Position numbers and translations under genes: made by a program
Notes under the pieces: model-generated
Told to the model about the DNA's origin: nothing
What the model saw: only the letters and a program-made list of their open reading frames with translations
Database searches by the model: none
Source of the DNA: Mayfieldus profundus
GTDB lineage: Bacteria > Actinomycetota > Thermoleophilia > Solirubrobacterales > 70-9
Reading direction: 5' to 3'
Length of the DNA: 15,703 nt
NCBI GenBank assembly: GCA_038040325.1
Contig: JBBPIM010000042.1
Location: 1 to 15,703 of the forward strand
Part shown: positions 7,205 through 13,916 of the stretch, one piece after another
How positions within the stretch are numbered: position 1 is the first letter of the stretch
Layout of the letters: each line of letters starts with the position of its first letter

Positions 7205-8476
7205 TTGGCAACGGCAGCATCGAACTACGACATCGCCGATATCGGCCTTGCCGAAGCTGGCCAGAAGCGCATCGAGTGGGCCGATCGGCAGATGCCGGTG
7301 CTGGCCCAGATCCGCGAGCGGTTCGAGTCCGAGAAGCCGCTCGACGGCATCCGCATGGCCTGCTGCCTGCACGTCACGACCGAGACGGCGAACCTCGTCC
7401 GCACCCTGATGGCGGGCGGTGCCGACGTCGCGCTCTGCGCGTCGAACCCGCTCTCCACCCAGGACGAGACGGCGGCGGCGCTGGTCGATCGCTACGGGGC
7501 CGAGGTGCACGCGATCAACGGGGAGGACAACGACACCTACTACAAGCACATCTACTCCGCCGTCGACAAGCACCCGCAGATCACCATGGACGACGGCGCC
7601 GACGTGATCTCGGTGCTGCACGGCGAGCGCCCCGAGCAGCTCTCCGAGGTGTACGGCGGCACCGAGGAGACGACGACGGGTGTGATTCGGCTCAAAGCGC
7701 TTGAAGCGGAGGGCAAGCTGGGCTTTCCGATCATCGCCGTCAACGACGCCGACACCAAGCACTTCTTCGACAACCGCTACGGCACCGGCCAGTCCACCCT
7801 CGACGGGGTGATCCGCGCCACCAACGTGCTGATCGCCGGCCAGAGCGTGGTCGTGATCGGCTACGGCTGGTGCGGGAAGGGCGTTGCGATGCGCGCCAAG
7901 GGCCATGGCGCCCACGTGATCGTCTGCGAGGTGAACCCGCTGCGCGCTCTGGAGGCCGTGATGGACGGCTTCGAGGTGATGCCTGGCGTCGAGGCCGCGC
8001 GCAAGGGGGACATCTTCATCTCGGTGACCGGCAACCGCGACGCGGTCGCCGGCGAGATGTTCGAGGTGATGAAGGATCAGGCGATCGTCTGCAACTCCGG
8101 CCACTTCGACGTCGAGATCAACAAGGGCGACCTCGACGAGCTGACCGAGTCCACCTACGAGGCGCGGCCGCTGGTCGAGGGACACCGCCTCAAGGACGGC
8201 CGCGAGATCTTCCTGCTGGCCGAGGGGCGCCTGGTCAACCTCGCCTCCGCCGAGGGCCACCCGGCCGCGGTGATGGACATGAGCTTCGCCAACCAGGCGC
8301 TCGCCGCCGAGTACGTGGCGGCCAACCACGAGACGCTCGAGACCAAGGTCCACCCGGTCCCCCGTGAGATCGACGCGGAGATCGCGCGGCTCAAGCTCGC
8401 CTCCAAGGGAGTCCAGATCGATTCGCTCACCGACGCGCAGTCGAAGTACCTGGCGTCGTGGGATCAAGGAACGTAG
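7205..8476 (+). CDS. ahcY: S-adenosylhomocysteine hydrolase (adenosylhomocysteinase), short archaeal/Thermotoga type
   Basis: The enzyme reversibly splits S-adenosylhomocysteine into adenosine and homocysteine, clearing the inhibitor left by SAM methyltransferases. The predicted protein has 423 residues from a TTG start. Visible residues are CCLHVTTETANL with His56 and Glu60, EETTTGVIRL, NDADTKHFFDN with Lys185, Asp189 and Asn190, and the NAD-binding GYGWCGKG at 219-226. The C-terminus ends IDSLTDAQSKYLASWDQGT. The GYGWCGKG form, the lack of the roughly 40-residue insert and this ending mark the short type found in archaea, Thermotoga and some bacteria. The M. tuberculosis enzyme is a longer type of about 495 residues. 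Function is near certain. A heptamer-repeat hairpin begins directly after its TAG. Confidence 0.97.
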   Translation: MATAASNYDIADIGLAEAGQKRIEWADRQMPVLAQIRERFESEKPLDGIRMACCLHVTTETANLVRTLMAGGADVALCASNPLSTQDETAAALVDRYGAEVHAINGEDNDTYYKHIYSAVDKHPQITMDDGADVISVLHGERPEQLSEVYGGTEETTTGVIRLKALEAEGKLGFPIIAVNDADTKHFFDNRYGTGQSTLDGVIRATNVLIAGQSVVVIGYGWCGKGVAMRAKGHGAHVIVCEVNPLRALEAVMDGFEVMPGVEAARKGDIFISVTGNRDAVAGEMFEVMKDQAIVCNSGHFDVEINKGDLDELTESTYEARPLVEGHRLKDGREIFLLAEGRLVNLASAEGHPAAVMDMSFANQALAAEYVAANHETLETKVHPVPREIDAEIARLKLASKGVQIDSLTDAQSKYLASWDQGT

Positions 8477-8545
8477 TTCCTCGTTCCTCGTTCTTCGTTG
8501 CTCGGGCTTGGGACGAGTAACGAGCAACGAGCAACGAGCAACGAG
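8477..8545. repeat. Heptanucleotide-repeat hairpin element, copy 2, between sahH and a pyrophosphorylase gene
   Basis: The left arm (8477-8504) is TTCCTCG, TTCCTCG, TTCTTCG, TTGCTCG. The loop is GGCTTGGGA (8505-8513). The right arm (8514-8541) is CGAGTAA then three CGAGCAA, plus a trailing CGAG to 8545. The arms pair over 28 bp with about one C-C mismatch per heptamer in the outer part and G-T wobbles elsewhere. It starts at the base after the sahH stop and ends 3 bases before the next ATG. It could terminate or attenuate read-through or stabilise the sahH mRNA 3' end. Confidence 0.85.
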
Positions 8546-8548
8546 ACG

Positions 8549-9565
8549 ATGCGCGCGATGATCTTGGCGGCGGGGTTGGGAACTCGACTGCGCCCTATTA
8601 CATTCGAGATGCCCAAGCCGATGGTGCCGGTGCTCAACCGGCCTGTCATGGAGCACATCGTCGAGCTGCTCGCCCGCCACAGCTTCCACGATGTGATCGC
8701 CAACCTCCACTGGTTCCCGGAGCTGATCCGCGGGCGCTTCGGCGACGGATCGGCGTTCGGGGTCGAGCTCGGCTACAGCCACGAGGAACAGCTGCTGGGT
8801 ACCGCGGGGGGCGTACGCAACGTCGCTGACTTCCTTGGGGACGAGTTCCTGATCATCTCCGGCGACGCGCTGACCGACATCGACCTCGCGGCGATGCGCG
8901 AGTTCCACGGATCGCACGACGGCATCGCCACCCTCGCCACCAAGCGGGTCTCGGACACGAGCCAGTTCGGCGTCACGATCACCGGCGCCGACGGCCGCAT
9001 CCAGGGCTTTCAGGAGAAGCCCGACCCAGCCGAGGCCCTTTCCGACCTCGCCAACTGCGGCATCTACATGTTCAGCTCGGAGATCTTCGACTTCTTTCCC
9101 GCCGAAGGGGAGACCGGCAAGGCGGCTGGTCCCGATGACCCGCCCGGCTTCACCGATTGGGCTATGGACGTGTTCCCGGCCCTGCTCGATGCCAACGTCC
9201 CCTTCTACTCGTACGAGATCGACGCCTACTGGAACGACATAGGCAATCTCGAGGAGCTGCGCCAGGGCAATTTCGATGCCCTGGCCGGGGAGGTCGCCGT
9301 CGATCGTGGCGTCCCCGAGGTGGCCGACGGCGTTTGGGCGGGGGAGGGCACGAATCTCGACGAGGCCGGGATCGCGCCACCGGCCCTGTTCGGGGCCCGG
9401 GTGGAGCTGGAGGGGGAAGTTCGGATCGAGGGGCCTGCGGTGATCGGGGACGGCTGCCGGATTGGCGCCGGCTCGCACGTCGCCGAGTCGGTCGTGCTGT
9501 CCGATATCGAGTTGGCGCCCGGGACGGCTCTCGCGCAGACGATCGCGGCCAACCGTTCCGACTAG
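8549..9565 (+). CDS. Second NDP-sugar pyrophosphorylase, mannose-1-phosphate guanylyltransferase/GlmU-N-like
   Basis: The predicted protein has 338 residues and the same architecture as the 3679-4719 gene. The signature MILAAGLGTRLRPIT starts at residue 4, followed by PKPMVPVLNRPVMEH, SGDALTDIDL with metal-binding Asp106, QEKPDP with Glu156-Lys157, NCGIYMF and YWNDIGNLEELR near 227. A shorter beta-helix tail follows (VRIEGPAVIGDGCRIGAGSHV). It therefore makes an NDP-sugar from sugar 1-phosphate; GDP-mannose, ADP/UDP-glucose or another sugar nucleotide are possible. The ATG at 8549 (or 8558) is preferred over an upstream in-frame TTG at 8498, because that extension only translates the heptamer repeat (reading SNEQRATSNE). 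There is no proper Shine-Dalgarno, only GAG of the repeat 3 bases before the ATG. Confidence 0.85.
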   Translation: MRAMILAAGLGTRLRPITFEMPKPMVPVLNRPVMEHIVELLARHSFHDVIANLHWFPELIRGRFGDGSAFGVELGYSHEEQLLGTAGGVRNVADFLGDEFLIISGDALTDIDLAAMREFHGSHDGIATLATKRVSDTSQFGVTITGADGRIQGFQEKPDPAEALSDLANCGIYMFSSEIFDFFPAEGETGKAAGPDDPPGFTDWAMDVFPALLDANVPFYSYEIDAYWNDIGNLEELRQGNFDALAGEVAVDRGVPEVADGVWAGEGTNLDEAGIAPPALFGARVELEGEVRIEGPAVIGDGCRIGAGSHVAESVVLSDIELAPGTALAQTIAANRSD

Positions 9566-9575
9566 GTTTCGTTTC

Positions 9576-9590
9576 GCGCGCGACGCGCGC
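9576..9590. repeat. GC-only inverted repeat in the gap before comF
   Basis: GCGCGC (9576-9581), loop GAC, GCGCGC (9585-9590) could form a 6-bp hairpin 11 bases after the pyrophosphorylase stop. There is no U-tract, and simple CG alternation arises easily in such DNA, so a terminator role is uncertain. Confidence 0.3.
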
Positions 9591-9615
9591 AGCTGCGCCG
9601 GTCAGCATCGCCGCA

Positions 9616-10236
9616 ATGGACCTGGTCGACGCCCTGGCGTCATTGCTGGCTCCTCCCCGCTGCGCCGTCTGCGGCGCTGGCTGCGGCCCCGACTCGGTCC
9701 TCTGCCGGAGTTGTTACGGCGCCCTATGTGGGTTGCGTTCCCTGTTCAGCACTGCGCCGGGCCTCGACGTCGTCTGGTCGGCGGCTCCGCACGACGGGGT
9801 CGCCCGTGACCTGGTGGCGGCGCTGAAGTTCCGCCGGCTGCTGCCGGTTGCCAGACTTCTGGCGGCGCGGATCTGCGCCGCTGCTCCGCCCGGCCTGATC
9901 GGTGCCACGCTGGTCCCGGTTCCACCCGCACCCATGCGCCTGCTTCGTCGTGGCTTCGATCCCGCCGACGAGATCGCGAGCGCGCTCGCGGCGATCACCG
10001 GGCTTGCGCTCGAGCGGTGCCTGACGCGGGGCGACGGGCCTCGTCAGGTGGGCCGGCCGCGTGCCGTCCGCCTGCGCCGGCCCCCGTCGGTCCGCGCCTC
10101 CGCCCCGGTCGCCGCCTCGGCATTGCTCGTCGACGACGTGCACACCACGGGGGCGACCCTGGGGACGTGCGCGAAGGCGCTGCGAAGGGCGGGCGCGGAG
10201 CGGGTGGCGGCGGTCACCTTCGCCCGCGCGCTCTGA
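9616..10236 (+). CDS. comF: ComF-family phosphoribosyltransferase-like protein
   Basis: ComF/GntX proteins combine an N-terminal zinc finger with a type-I phosphoribosyltransferase fold and are linked to DNA uptake in competent bacteria; the biochemical reaction is unsettled. The predicted protein has 206 residues. Four cysteines at 16, 19, 30 and 33 form CX2C-X10-CX2C. FDPADEIA is the family's conserved middle segment. The PRPP-binding loop is LLVDDVHTTGATL with Asp173-Asp174. The ATG at 9616 places the zinc finger at the normal distance from the N-terminus, although the frame is open further upstream. No Shine-Dalgarno is apparent. ComF directly before HPF and SecA is the actinobacterial order; here a minus-strand flavoprotein gene separates them. 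The stop is one base from the stop of that convergent gene. Confidence 0.92.
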   Translation: MDLVDALASLLAPPRCAVCGAGCGPDSVLCRSCYGALCGLRSLFSTAPGLDVVWSAAPHDGVARDLVAALKFRRLLPVARLLAARICAAAPPGLIGATLVPVPPAPMRLLRRGFDPADEIASALAAITGLALERCLTRGDGPRQVGRPRAVRLRRPPSVRASAPVAASALLVDDVHTTGATLGTCAKALRRAGAERVAAVTFARAL

Positions 10237-10237
10237 T

Positions 10238-11602
10238 TTAGAGCCCGTACTCCTCCATCAGGTTCAGCCACACCTCGCTGCGGGTGGGGAAGGCGGGCAC
10301 CGCGTGCCAGAGCCGCTCCAGCGGCACCTCCGCGACCACCGCGATCGTCGCCGCGTGCAGGAAGTCGGCGGTCTCCGGGCCGACGAAGGTGGCGCCGACC
10401 AGCACCCTGCGGTCCTCGTCGATTACGAGGCGGCTGGTGCCGGGCGCGTCCTTTCCGACGAAGCTCGCCCCGGCGCTCCCCGCGGTCAGGGTGTCCACGG
10501 CTTTGGCCGAAATGCCCTCATCCTGCGCCTGCTCCAAGGTCTTTCCCACCGCGGCGACCTGGGGCTCGGTGAAGGTCACGCGCGGCGAGCCGCGCCGCTC
10601 CTCCGTCGCCGCCACATCCTTGCCGAGGATGTGATCCGCCGCGACGCGCGCCTGGTATTTGCCCATGTGGGTGAGCAGCGCCCGGCCGTTGACGTCGCCG
10701 ATCGCATAGAGCCAGTCGCTGCCCTCCACCCGCAGCTGGTCGTCCACCTCGAGAAAGCCGCCGCCGTCGATGCCGGCGCTCTCCAACCCGATCTCCCCGG
10801 TGCGCGGCTGGCGACCGACCGCGACGAGGATCTCCGCGCCGGTTACAGCGGCACCGCCCTCCAGGCTCACCGTCACCGCGCCGTCTCGCTGTACCGACGT
10901 GGCCTTCTCTCCGATCCGCACGTCCACGCCTTGGTCGCGCAGAGCCTCGGCCACCTGTTCGCCGGCGAACGGCTCCTCGTTGGGCAGCAGTCGCTCGGCG
11001 GCCTCGATCAGGACGATCTCGGAGCCCAGCGAGCACCACGCCTGTGCCATCTCCGCCCCAACCGGCCCGCCGCCGAGCACGATCAGGCTCTGGGCCGGTT
11101 CGTCGGCCGTCGTCGCCTCCCGGTTTCCCCAGGCGGCGGCCTGCGCCAGTCCCTCGATCGGGGGGAAGGCTGCGGCCGAGCCGGTGGCGATCACCACCGC
11201 CTTGCGGGCCTTCAGGACCCCTTCGCCGACCGTGACCGTGCGCTCGCCGTCGAGCCTGCCTTCGCCGCGGACGATGTCGATCCCCCTGTCCTTCAGCCAG
11301 GGCTCCTGGCTGGAGTCATCGAGATCGTGGATCACCTCGTCGCGGCGGCGCAGCGCCGCCTCGACGTCGAGGTCGCCGCTCACCGCTTCGGCCGCGCCGG
11401 GAACGCGCTCGACCTCGTCGAGCAGCTCCCCCGGGCGCAGCAGCGCCTTCGAGGGCATGCAGGCGTAATAGGAGCACTCGCCCCCGACCAGGTGCTCCTC
11501 GACGATCGCCACCTCCAGCCCGCCGTCGGCGAGGCGGCCCGCGCACACCTCGCCGGCCGGCCCTGCGCCGAGCACGACGACGTCGATGGTCCTCTCGCTC
11601 AC
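10238..11602 (-). CDS. Class-I pyridine nucleotide-disulfide oxidoreductase (dihydrolipoamide dehydrogenase/mercuric reductase-like)
   Basis: The predicted protein has 454 residues from a GTG start at 11602. It has the FAD motif VVLGAGPAGEVCAG (from residue 9), the redox pair Cys43/Cys48 in GGECSYYACMPSKALL, a second dinucleotide motif VLGGGPVGAEMA, the second FAD motif LYAIGDVNGRALLTH, and a C-terminal dimer domain. Such enzymes move electrons from NAD(P)H to a disulfide, quinone or metal. The usual dihydrolipoamide dehydrogenase end HPTxxE is replaced by FPTRSE: Phe438 sits where the proton-shuttling His belongs, while Glu443 is kept. The substrate is therefore probably not lipoamide. No 2-oxo-acid dehydrogenase genes are nearby. 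On the minus strand TAGGGT lies 7 bases before the GTG, suggesting a leaderless transcript. Confidence 0.85.
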   Translation of the reverse strand: MSERTIDVVVLGAGPAGEVCAGRLADGGLEVAIVEEHLVGGECSYYACMPSKALLRPGELLDEVERVPGAAEAVSGDLDVEAALRRRDEVIHDLDDSSQEPWLKDRGIDIVRGEGRLDGERTVTVGEGVLKARKAVVIATGSAAAFPPIEGLAQAAAWGNREATTADEPAQSLIVLGGGPVGAEMAQAWCSLGSEIVLIEAAERLLPNEEPFAGEQVAEALRDQGVDVRIGEKATSVQRDGAVTVSLEGGAAVTGAEILVAVGRQPRTGEIGLESAGIDGGGFLEVDDQLRVEGSDWLYAIGDVNGRALLTHMGKYQARVAADHILGKDVAATEERRGSPRVTFTEPQVAAVGKTLEQAQDEGISAKAVDTLTAGSAGASFVGKDAPGTSRLVIDEDRRVLVGATFVGPETADFLHAATIAVVAEVPLERLWHAVPAFPTRSEVWLNLMEEYGL

Positions 11603-11659
11603 GGCGCGGACCCTAGATGATCGGTTCGGGCTGGTTCTGGCCAGGCCGCCTTGCTGAGC

Positions 11660-11688
11660 TTGGCGTTCTGGAGCGAGAGGCGTAGCAT
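11660..11688 (+). promoter_or_regulatory. Candidate sigma-70-type promoter of hpf
   Basis: TTGGCG (11660-11665) and TAGCAT (11683-11688) are separated by exactly 17 bases, each matching four of six consensus positions. Transcription would start near 11695, giving a short leader that contains the strong Shine-Dalgarno. GGAGC-T-GCTCC at 11695-11705 is a small palindrome near the predicted start. Confidence 0.45.
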
Positions 11689-11711
11689 TTGCGGAGGAGC
11701 TGCTCCCGACC

Positions 11712-11719
11712 AAGGAGGG
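11712..11719 (+). promoter_or_regulatory. Strong ribosome binding site of hpf
   Basis: AAGGAGGG precedes the GTG at 11723 by 3 bases (5 from the AAGGAG core). It is the best Shine-Dalgarno in the window and fixes the GTG as the start, excluding the longer open frame from 11651. Confidence 0.8.
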
Positions 11720-11722
11720 AAC

Positions 11723-12070
11723 GTGCGCATCGAGATCCGCGGCCGCAACGTCGATGTCACCGAGGAGCTGCGGGAGCACGTCGAGAAGCGCTTCCGCAGG
11801 GTCGGCAAGCAGGTTTCCGACCTGGCCACGCTCGACGTCGAGCTGAGCGAGGAGCGAAACCCCTCGATCTCCGATCGCTACGTCGCCGAGGCAACGCTGC
11901 ATCTCAAGGGCGTGACACTGCGCGCCCGCGAGGCCTCGCCCGAGATGATGCACACGATCCACGAGCTTGCCGAGGACATACGTCGCCAGGTCAAGCGCCA
12001 CCGCGAGAAACGCCGTAAGCGGCGACAGACGCGGCGCATAATGGCGCGGTTGCGCAGCCGATCGGCCTAG
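11723..12070 (+). CDS. hpf: Ribosome hibernation promoting factor, short form (HPF/YfiA/RaiA family)
   Basis: HPF binds the decoding centre of the 30S subunit and inactivates ribosomes in stationary phase or stress. The predicted protein has 115 residues from a GTG with a strong ribosome-binding site. The N-terminal RIEIRGRNVDVTEELREHVEKR starts the beta-alpha-beta-beta-beta-alpha fold, ARLDV-type strands and AEATLHLKG follow, and MMHTIHELAEDIRRQVKRHREK is the second helix. The end is very basic (RRKRRQTRRIMARLRSRS). The C-terminal dimerisation domain of long HPF, which many Actinobacteria and Firmicutes use to make 100S dimers, is absent, so this is the short form unless another protein supplies that function. 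It has its own promoter and a hairpin shortly after its stop, so it may be a single-gene transcript. Confidence 0.92.
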   Translation: MRIEIRGRNVDVTEELREHVEKRFRRVGKQVSDLATLDVELSEERNPSISDRYVAEATLHLKGVTLRAREASPEMMHTIHELAEDIRRQVKRHREKRRKRRQTRRIMARLRSRSA

Positions 12071-12083
12071 GGGGCGGAAGACT

Positions 12084-12100
12084 CGGGCTCGTCCAGCCCG
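12084..12100 (+). terminator. Possible hpf terminator hairpin
   Basis: CGGGCT (12084-12089), loop CGTCC, AGCCCG (12095-12100) is a perfect 6-bp stem beginning 14 bases after the hpf stop. No run of T follows; the downstream ACCGATAATT may be the -10 region of the next gene. Confidence 0.4.
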
Positions 12101-12105
12101 GCACC

Positions 12106-12111
12106 GATAAT
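12106..12111 (+). promoter_or_regulatory. Candidate -10 box for the sugar dehydrogenase gene (leaderless start)
   Basis: GATAAT matches five of six TATAAT bases and ends 6 bases before the GTG at 12118, so transcription would begin at or next to the start codon. No convincing -35 is seen. The absence of a properly spaced Shine-Dalgarno agrees with a leaderless mRNA. Confidence 0.4.
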
Positions 12112-12117
12112 TGAGGC

Positions 12118-13875
12118 GTGGGCAAGCCAGGGGAATCTTGGGCAGTCGCCGCGGTCGTAGCTGCGCTCGCGATCTCGCTCATTCCCGCGGCATCGGCACC
12201 CGGGGCCCAGCTCGAGGACGTGGGCACTTACGCAACGCCGATCTACGTCACCTCCGACCCCGACGATCACACCCGTTTGTTCGTGGTCCAGCGAGCCGGG
12301 CAGATCCTGCTCGACGACCCCGACGACCCCGGCCCTGCGACGACATTCCTTGACCTCAGCTCGCAGCCGGCGCTGGTGAGCTGCTGCAGCGGCGAGCGCG
12401 GCCTGTTATCGGTCGCGCTTCCGGCCGACTTCGCCGAGACCGGCCGTCTTTACGTCTTTTACACAGCCTCCGACGGCGACCTTCAGATCGATGAGTTCAC
12501 CGCCAGCGGCAACTCGGTCGACAGATCGACACGGCGGCCCCTGATGACGATCGAGCACTCCTCAGCGGAAAATCACAACGGCGGCCAGCTTCAGTTCGGG
12601 CCCGACGGCTACCTCTATCTGGCGACCGGCGACGGAGGCACCGGTGGCGACAACGGGCAGAGCCTCGACACGCTGCTCGGCAAGGTCCTGCGCATCGATC
12701 CGCGGCAGAGCGGTGCAGCCCCCTACTCGATCCCTGCCGACAACCCCTTCGTGGGCGGTCCAGGCCTCGACGAGATCTGGTCCTACGGGCTGCGCAATCC
12801 CTGGCGCTTCTCCTTCGACCGCGCGACCGGGGCGCTGCTGATCGGCGACGTCGGCGAGGGGAGCTGGGAGGAGGTCGACTACGAGCCGGTTTCGGCCGGG
12901 ATGGGCGCCGGGGACAACTTCGGCTGGGATTGCCGGGAGGGGCTGCATGACTTCGAGCTCAGCGGCTGCACCGGTCCCTTCACCGATCCGATCTTCGAGT
13001 ATCCGCACTTGAACCCGGGCGGGGGCGCCGCCTTCGGCTGCTCGATCACCGGCGGCTTCGTGGTGCGCGATCCGAGCGTGCCCGACCTGCTCGGCCGCTA
13101 CGTCTTCGCCGACCTCTGCGCAGGCGACCTCCGCTCGCTCGCGCCGGCCCTGCCGTCCGCGACAGACGAGCGCTCCGAGGGGCTGTCGGTGCCGAACCCG
13201 TACTCCTTCGGCGAGGACGCGTGCGCCCGCCTGTACGTTGCCCTCGGCAGCGGCCCCGTGCGGCGTCTGCACGGGCCGACCCCGGCCTCCTGCGGGGTGT
13301 TCCGCGGCCTCTCCGTTCAAACGGAGGGAAGCGGGAGCGGCCAGGTCTTCGGCCCCGGTATCGACTGCCCGCCGAACTGCGCCGAGAGCTACGGCGACGG
13401 CGTGTTCGCGATCCTCACCGCGACCGCCGGCGCGTCGTCGAGCTTCGCCGGCTGGACGGGGTGCCCGCAGCCCGACGGCAGCCGCTGCCTTCTGGCGATG
13501 GACTCCGACCGCAGCGTCACTGCCGGCTTCGAGAGCACCCGACGCTGCGGGGGACGAAAGGTGACCGACGTCGGCACTTCCGGCCGCGACGTCCTGCGCG
13601 GCACGCGCAAGCGCGATGTGATCTCCGCGCTGGGCGGCAGGGACGTGATCCGCGGGCTCGGTGCCAGGGACCGGCTCTGCGGCGGCGGCGGAGCCGACAA
13701 GGTCTTCGGCGCCGTAGGGAGGGACCTGCTGCTCGGCGGCCGGGGCGACGACCTGCTCAGGGGCGGACCGGGTCGCGATCACCTGAAGGGCGGATGGGGG
13801 CGCGACAGGCTGCGGGGTGGCCCCGGCAGGGACCGCCTGCGCGGCGGTGCCGGGGAGGACCACCAGGCGCAATGA
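12118..13875 (+). CDS. Secreted PQQ-dependent sugar dehydrogenase-like protein (GSDH family) with InlB-like module and RTX-like tail
   Basis: The predicted protein has 585 residues. A signal peptide with a hydrophobic core (WAVAAVVAALAISLIPAASA) covers about residues 8-30, so it is exported. Residues 33-385 form a glucose/sorbosone dehydrogenase six-bladed propeller. Landmarks are RLFVVQRAGQI, GERGLLSVALPADF, ENHNGGQL with His153, the active-site-base position of soluble glucose dehydrogenase, GPDGYLYLATGDGG, LRNPWRFSFD with Arg226, and GDNFGWDCREG. Such enzymes oxidise aldose sugars with PQQ and Ca2+. Residues 392-474 resemble a divergent InlB/bacterial repeat domain (GSGSGQV, CPPNCAESY, FAGWTGC, SVTAGFE). 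Residues 489-585 are ten RTX-like nonapeptides. PQQ use is inferred from the family; the sugar is unknown. It sits between hpf and secA on the same strand, probably with its own start of transcription. Confidence 0.9.
   Translation: MGKPGESWAVAAVVAALAISLIPAASAPGAQLEDVGTYATPIYVTSDPDDHTRLFVVQRAGQILLDDPDDPGPATTFLDLSSQPALVSCCSGERGLLSVALPADFAETGRLYVFYTASDGDLQIDEFTASGNSVDRSTRRPLMTIEHSSAENHNGGQLQFGPDGYLYLATGDGGTGGDNGQSLDTLLGKVLRIDPRQSGAAPYSIPADNPFVGGPGLDEIWSYGLRNPWRFSFDRATGALLIGDVGEGSWEEVDYEPVSAGMGAGDNFGWDCREGLHDFELSGCTGPFTDPIFEYPHLNPGGGAAFGCSITGGFVVRDPSVPDLLGRYVFADLCAGDLRSLAPALPSATDERSEGLSVPNPYSFGEDACARLYVALGSGPVRRLHGPTPASCGVFRGLSVQTEGSGSGQVFGPGIDCPPNCAESYGDGVFAILTATAGASSSFAGWTGCPQPDGSRCLLAMDSDRSVTAGFESTRRCGGRKVTDVGTSGRDVLRGTRKRDVISALGGRDVIRGLGARDRLCGGGGADKVFGAVGRDLLLGGRGDDLLRGGPGRDHLKGGWGRDRLRGGPGRDRLRGGAGEDHQAQ
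13582..13872 (+). repeat. 27-base coding repeat: ten RTX-like nonapeptides
   Basis: Ten consecutive nine-residue units and a partial eleventh follow the pattern GxDxLxGGx, from GRDVLRGTR at residue 489 to GRDRLRGGA at 570-578. They match the Ca2+-binding GGxGxDxL repeats of RTX proteins, but Arg often fills the position before Asp (GRD), and only the last five or six units are near canonical. The first four are degenerate. Confidence 0.8.
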
Positions 13876-13895
13876 GGCGGTCCGGCCCGGCCACC

Positions 13896-13912
13896 CTAGG
13901 CAGCTAACCTAG
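13896..13912. promoter_or_regulatory. Inverted repeat and possible -10 region upstream of secA
   Basis: CTAGG (13896-13900) and CCTAG (13908-13912) form a 5-bp inverted repeat with a 7-base spacer. TAACCT (13905-13910) fits TANNNT and ends 6 bases before the secA ATG. No Shine-Dalgarno is visible, so a leaderless start or an operator over the promoter is possible. Confidence 0.3.
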
Positions 13913-13916
13913 ACGC

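Noticed and set aside
8498..8548. TTG-initiated N-terminal extension of the second pyrophosphorylase (reads SNEQRATSNE)
   Set aside because: It only translates the heptamer repeat. The family N-terminus begins at the ATG at 8549.
7166..9478. 770-codon open frame on the minus strand opposite sahH and the second pyrophosphorylase gene
   Set aside because: It runs through two conserved genes and the repeat hairpin, with a His/Arg/Val/Asp-rich product typical of an antisense shadow.
10238..12001. Flavoprotein gene starting far upstream near 12001
   Set aside because: The frame is open, but residues before the GTG at 11602 overlap hpf antisense, and the FAD motif begins at once after that GTG.
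12562..13872. 436-codon minus-strand frame opposite the sugar dehydrogenase
   Set aside because: It is a shadow of a gene with clear signal peptide, propeller and RTX motifs on the plus strand.
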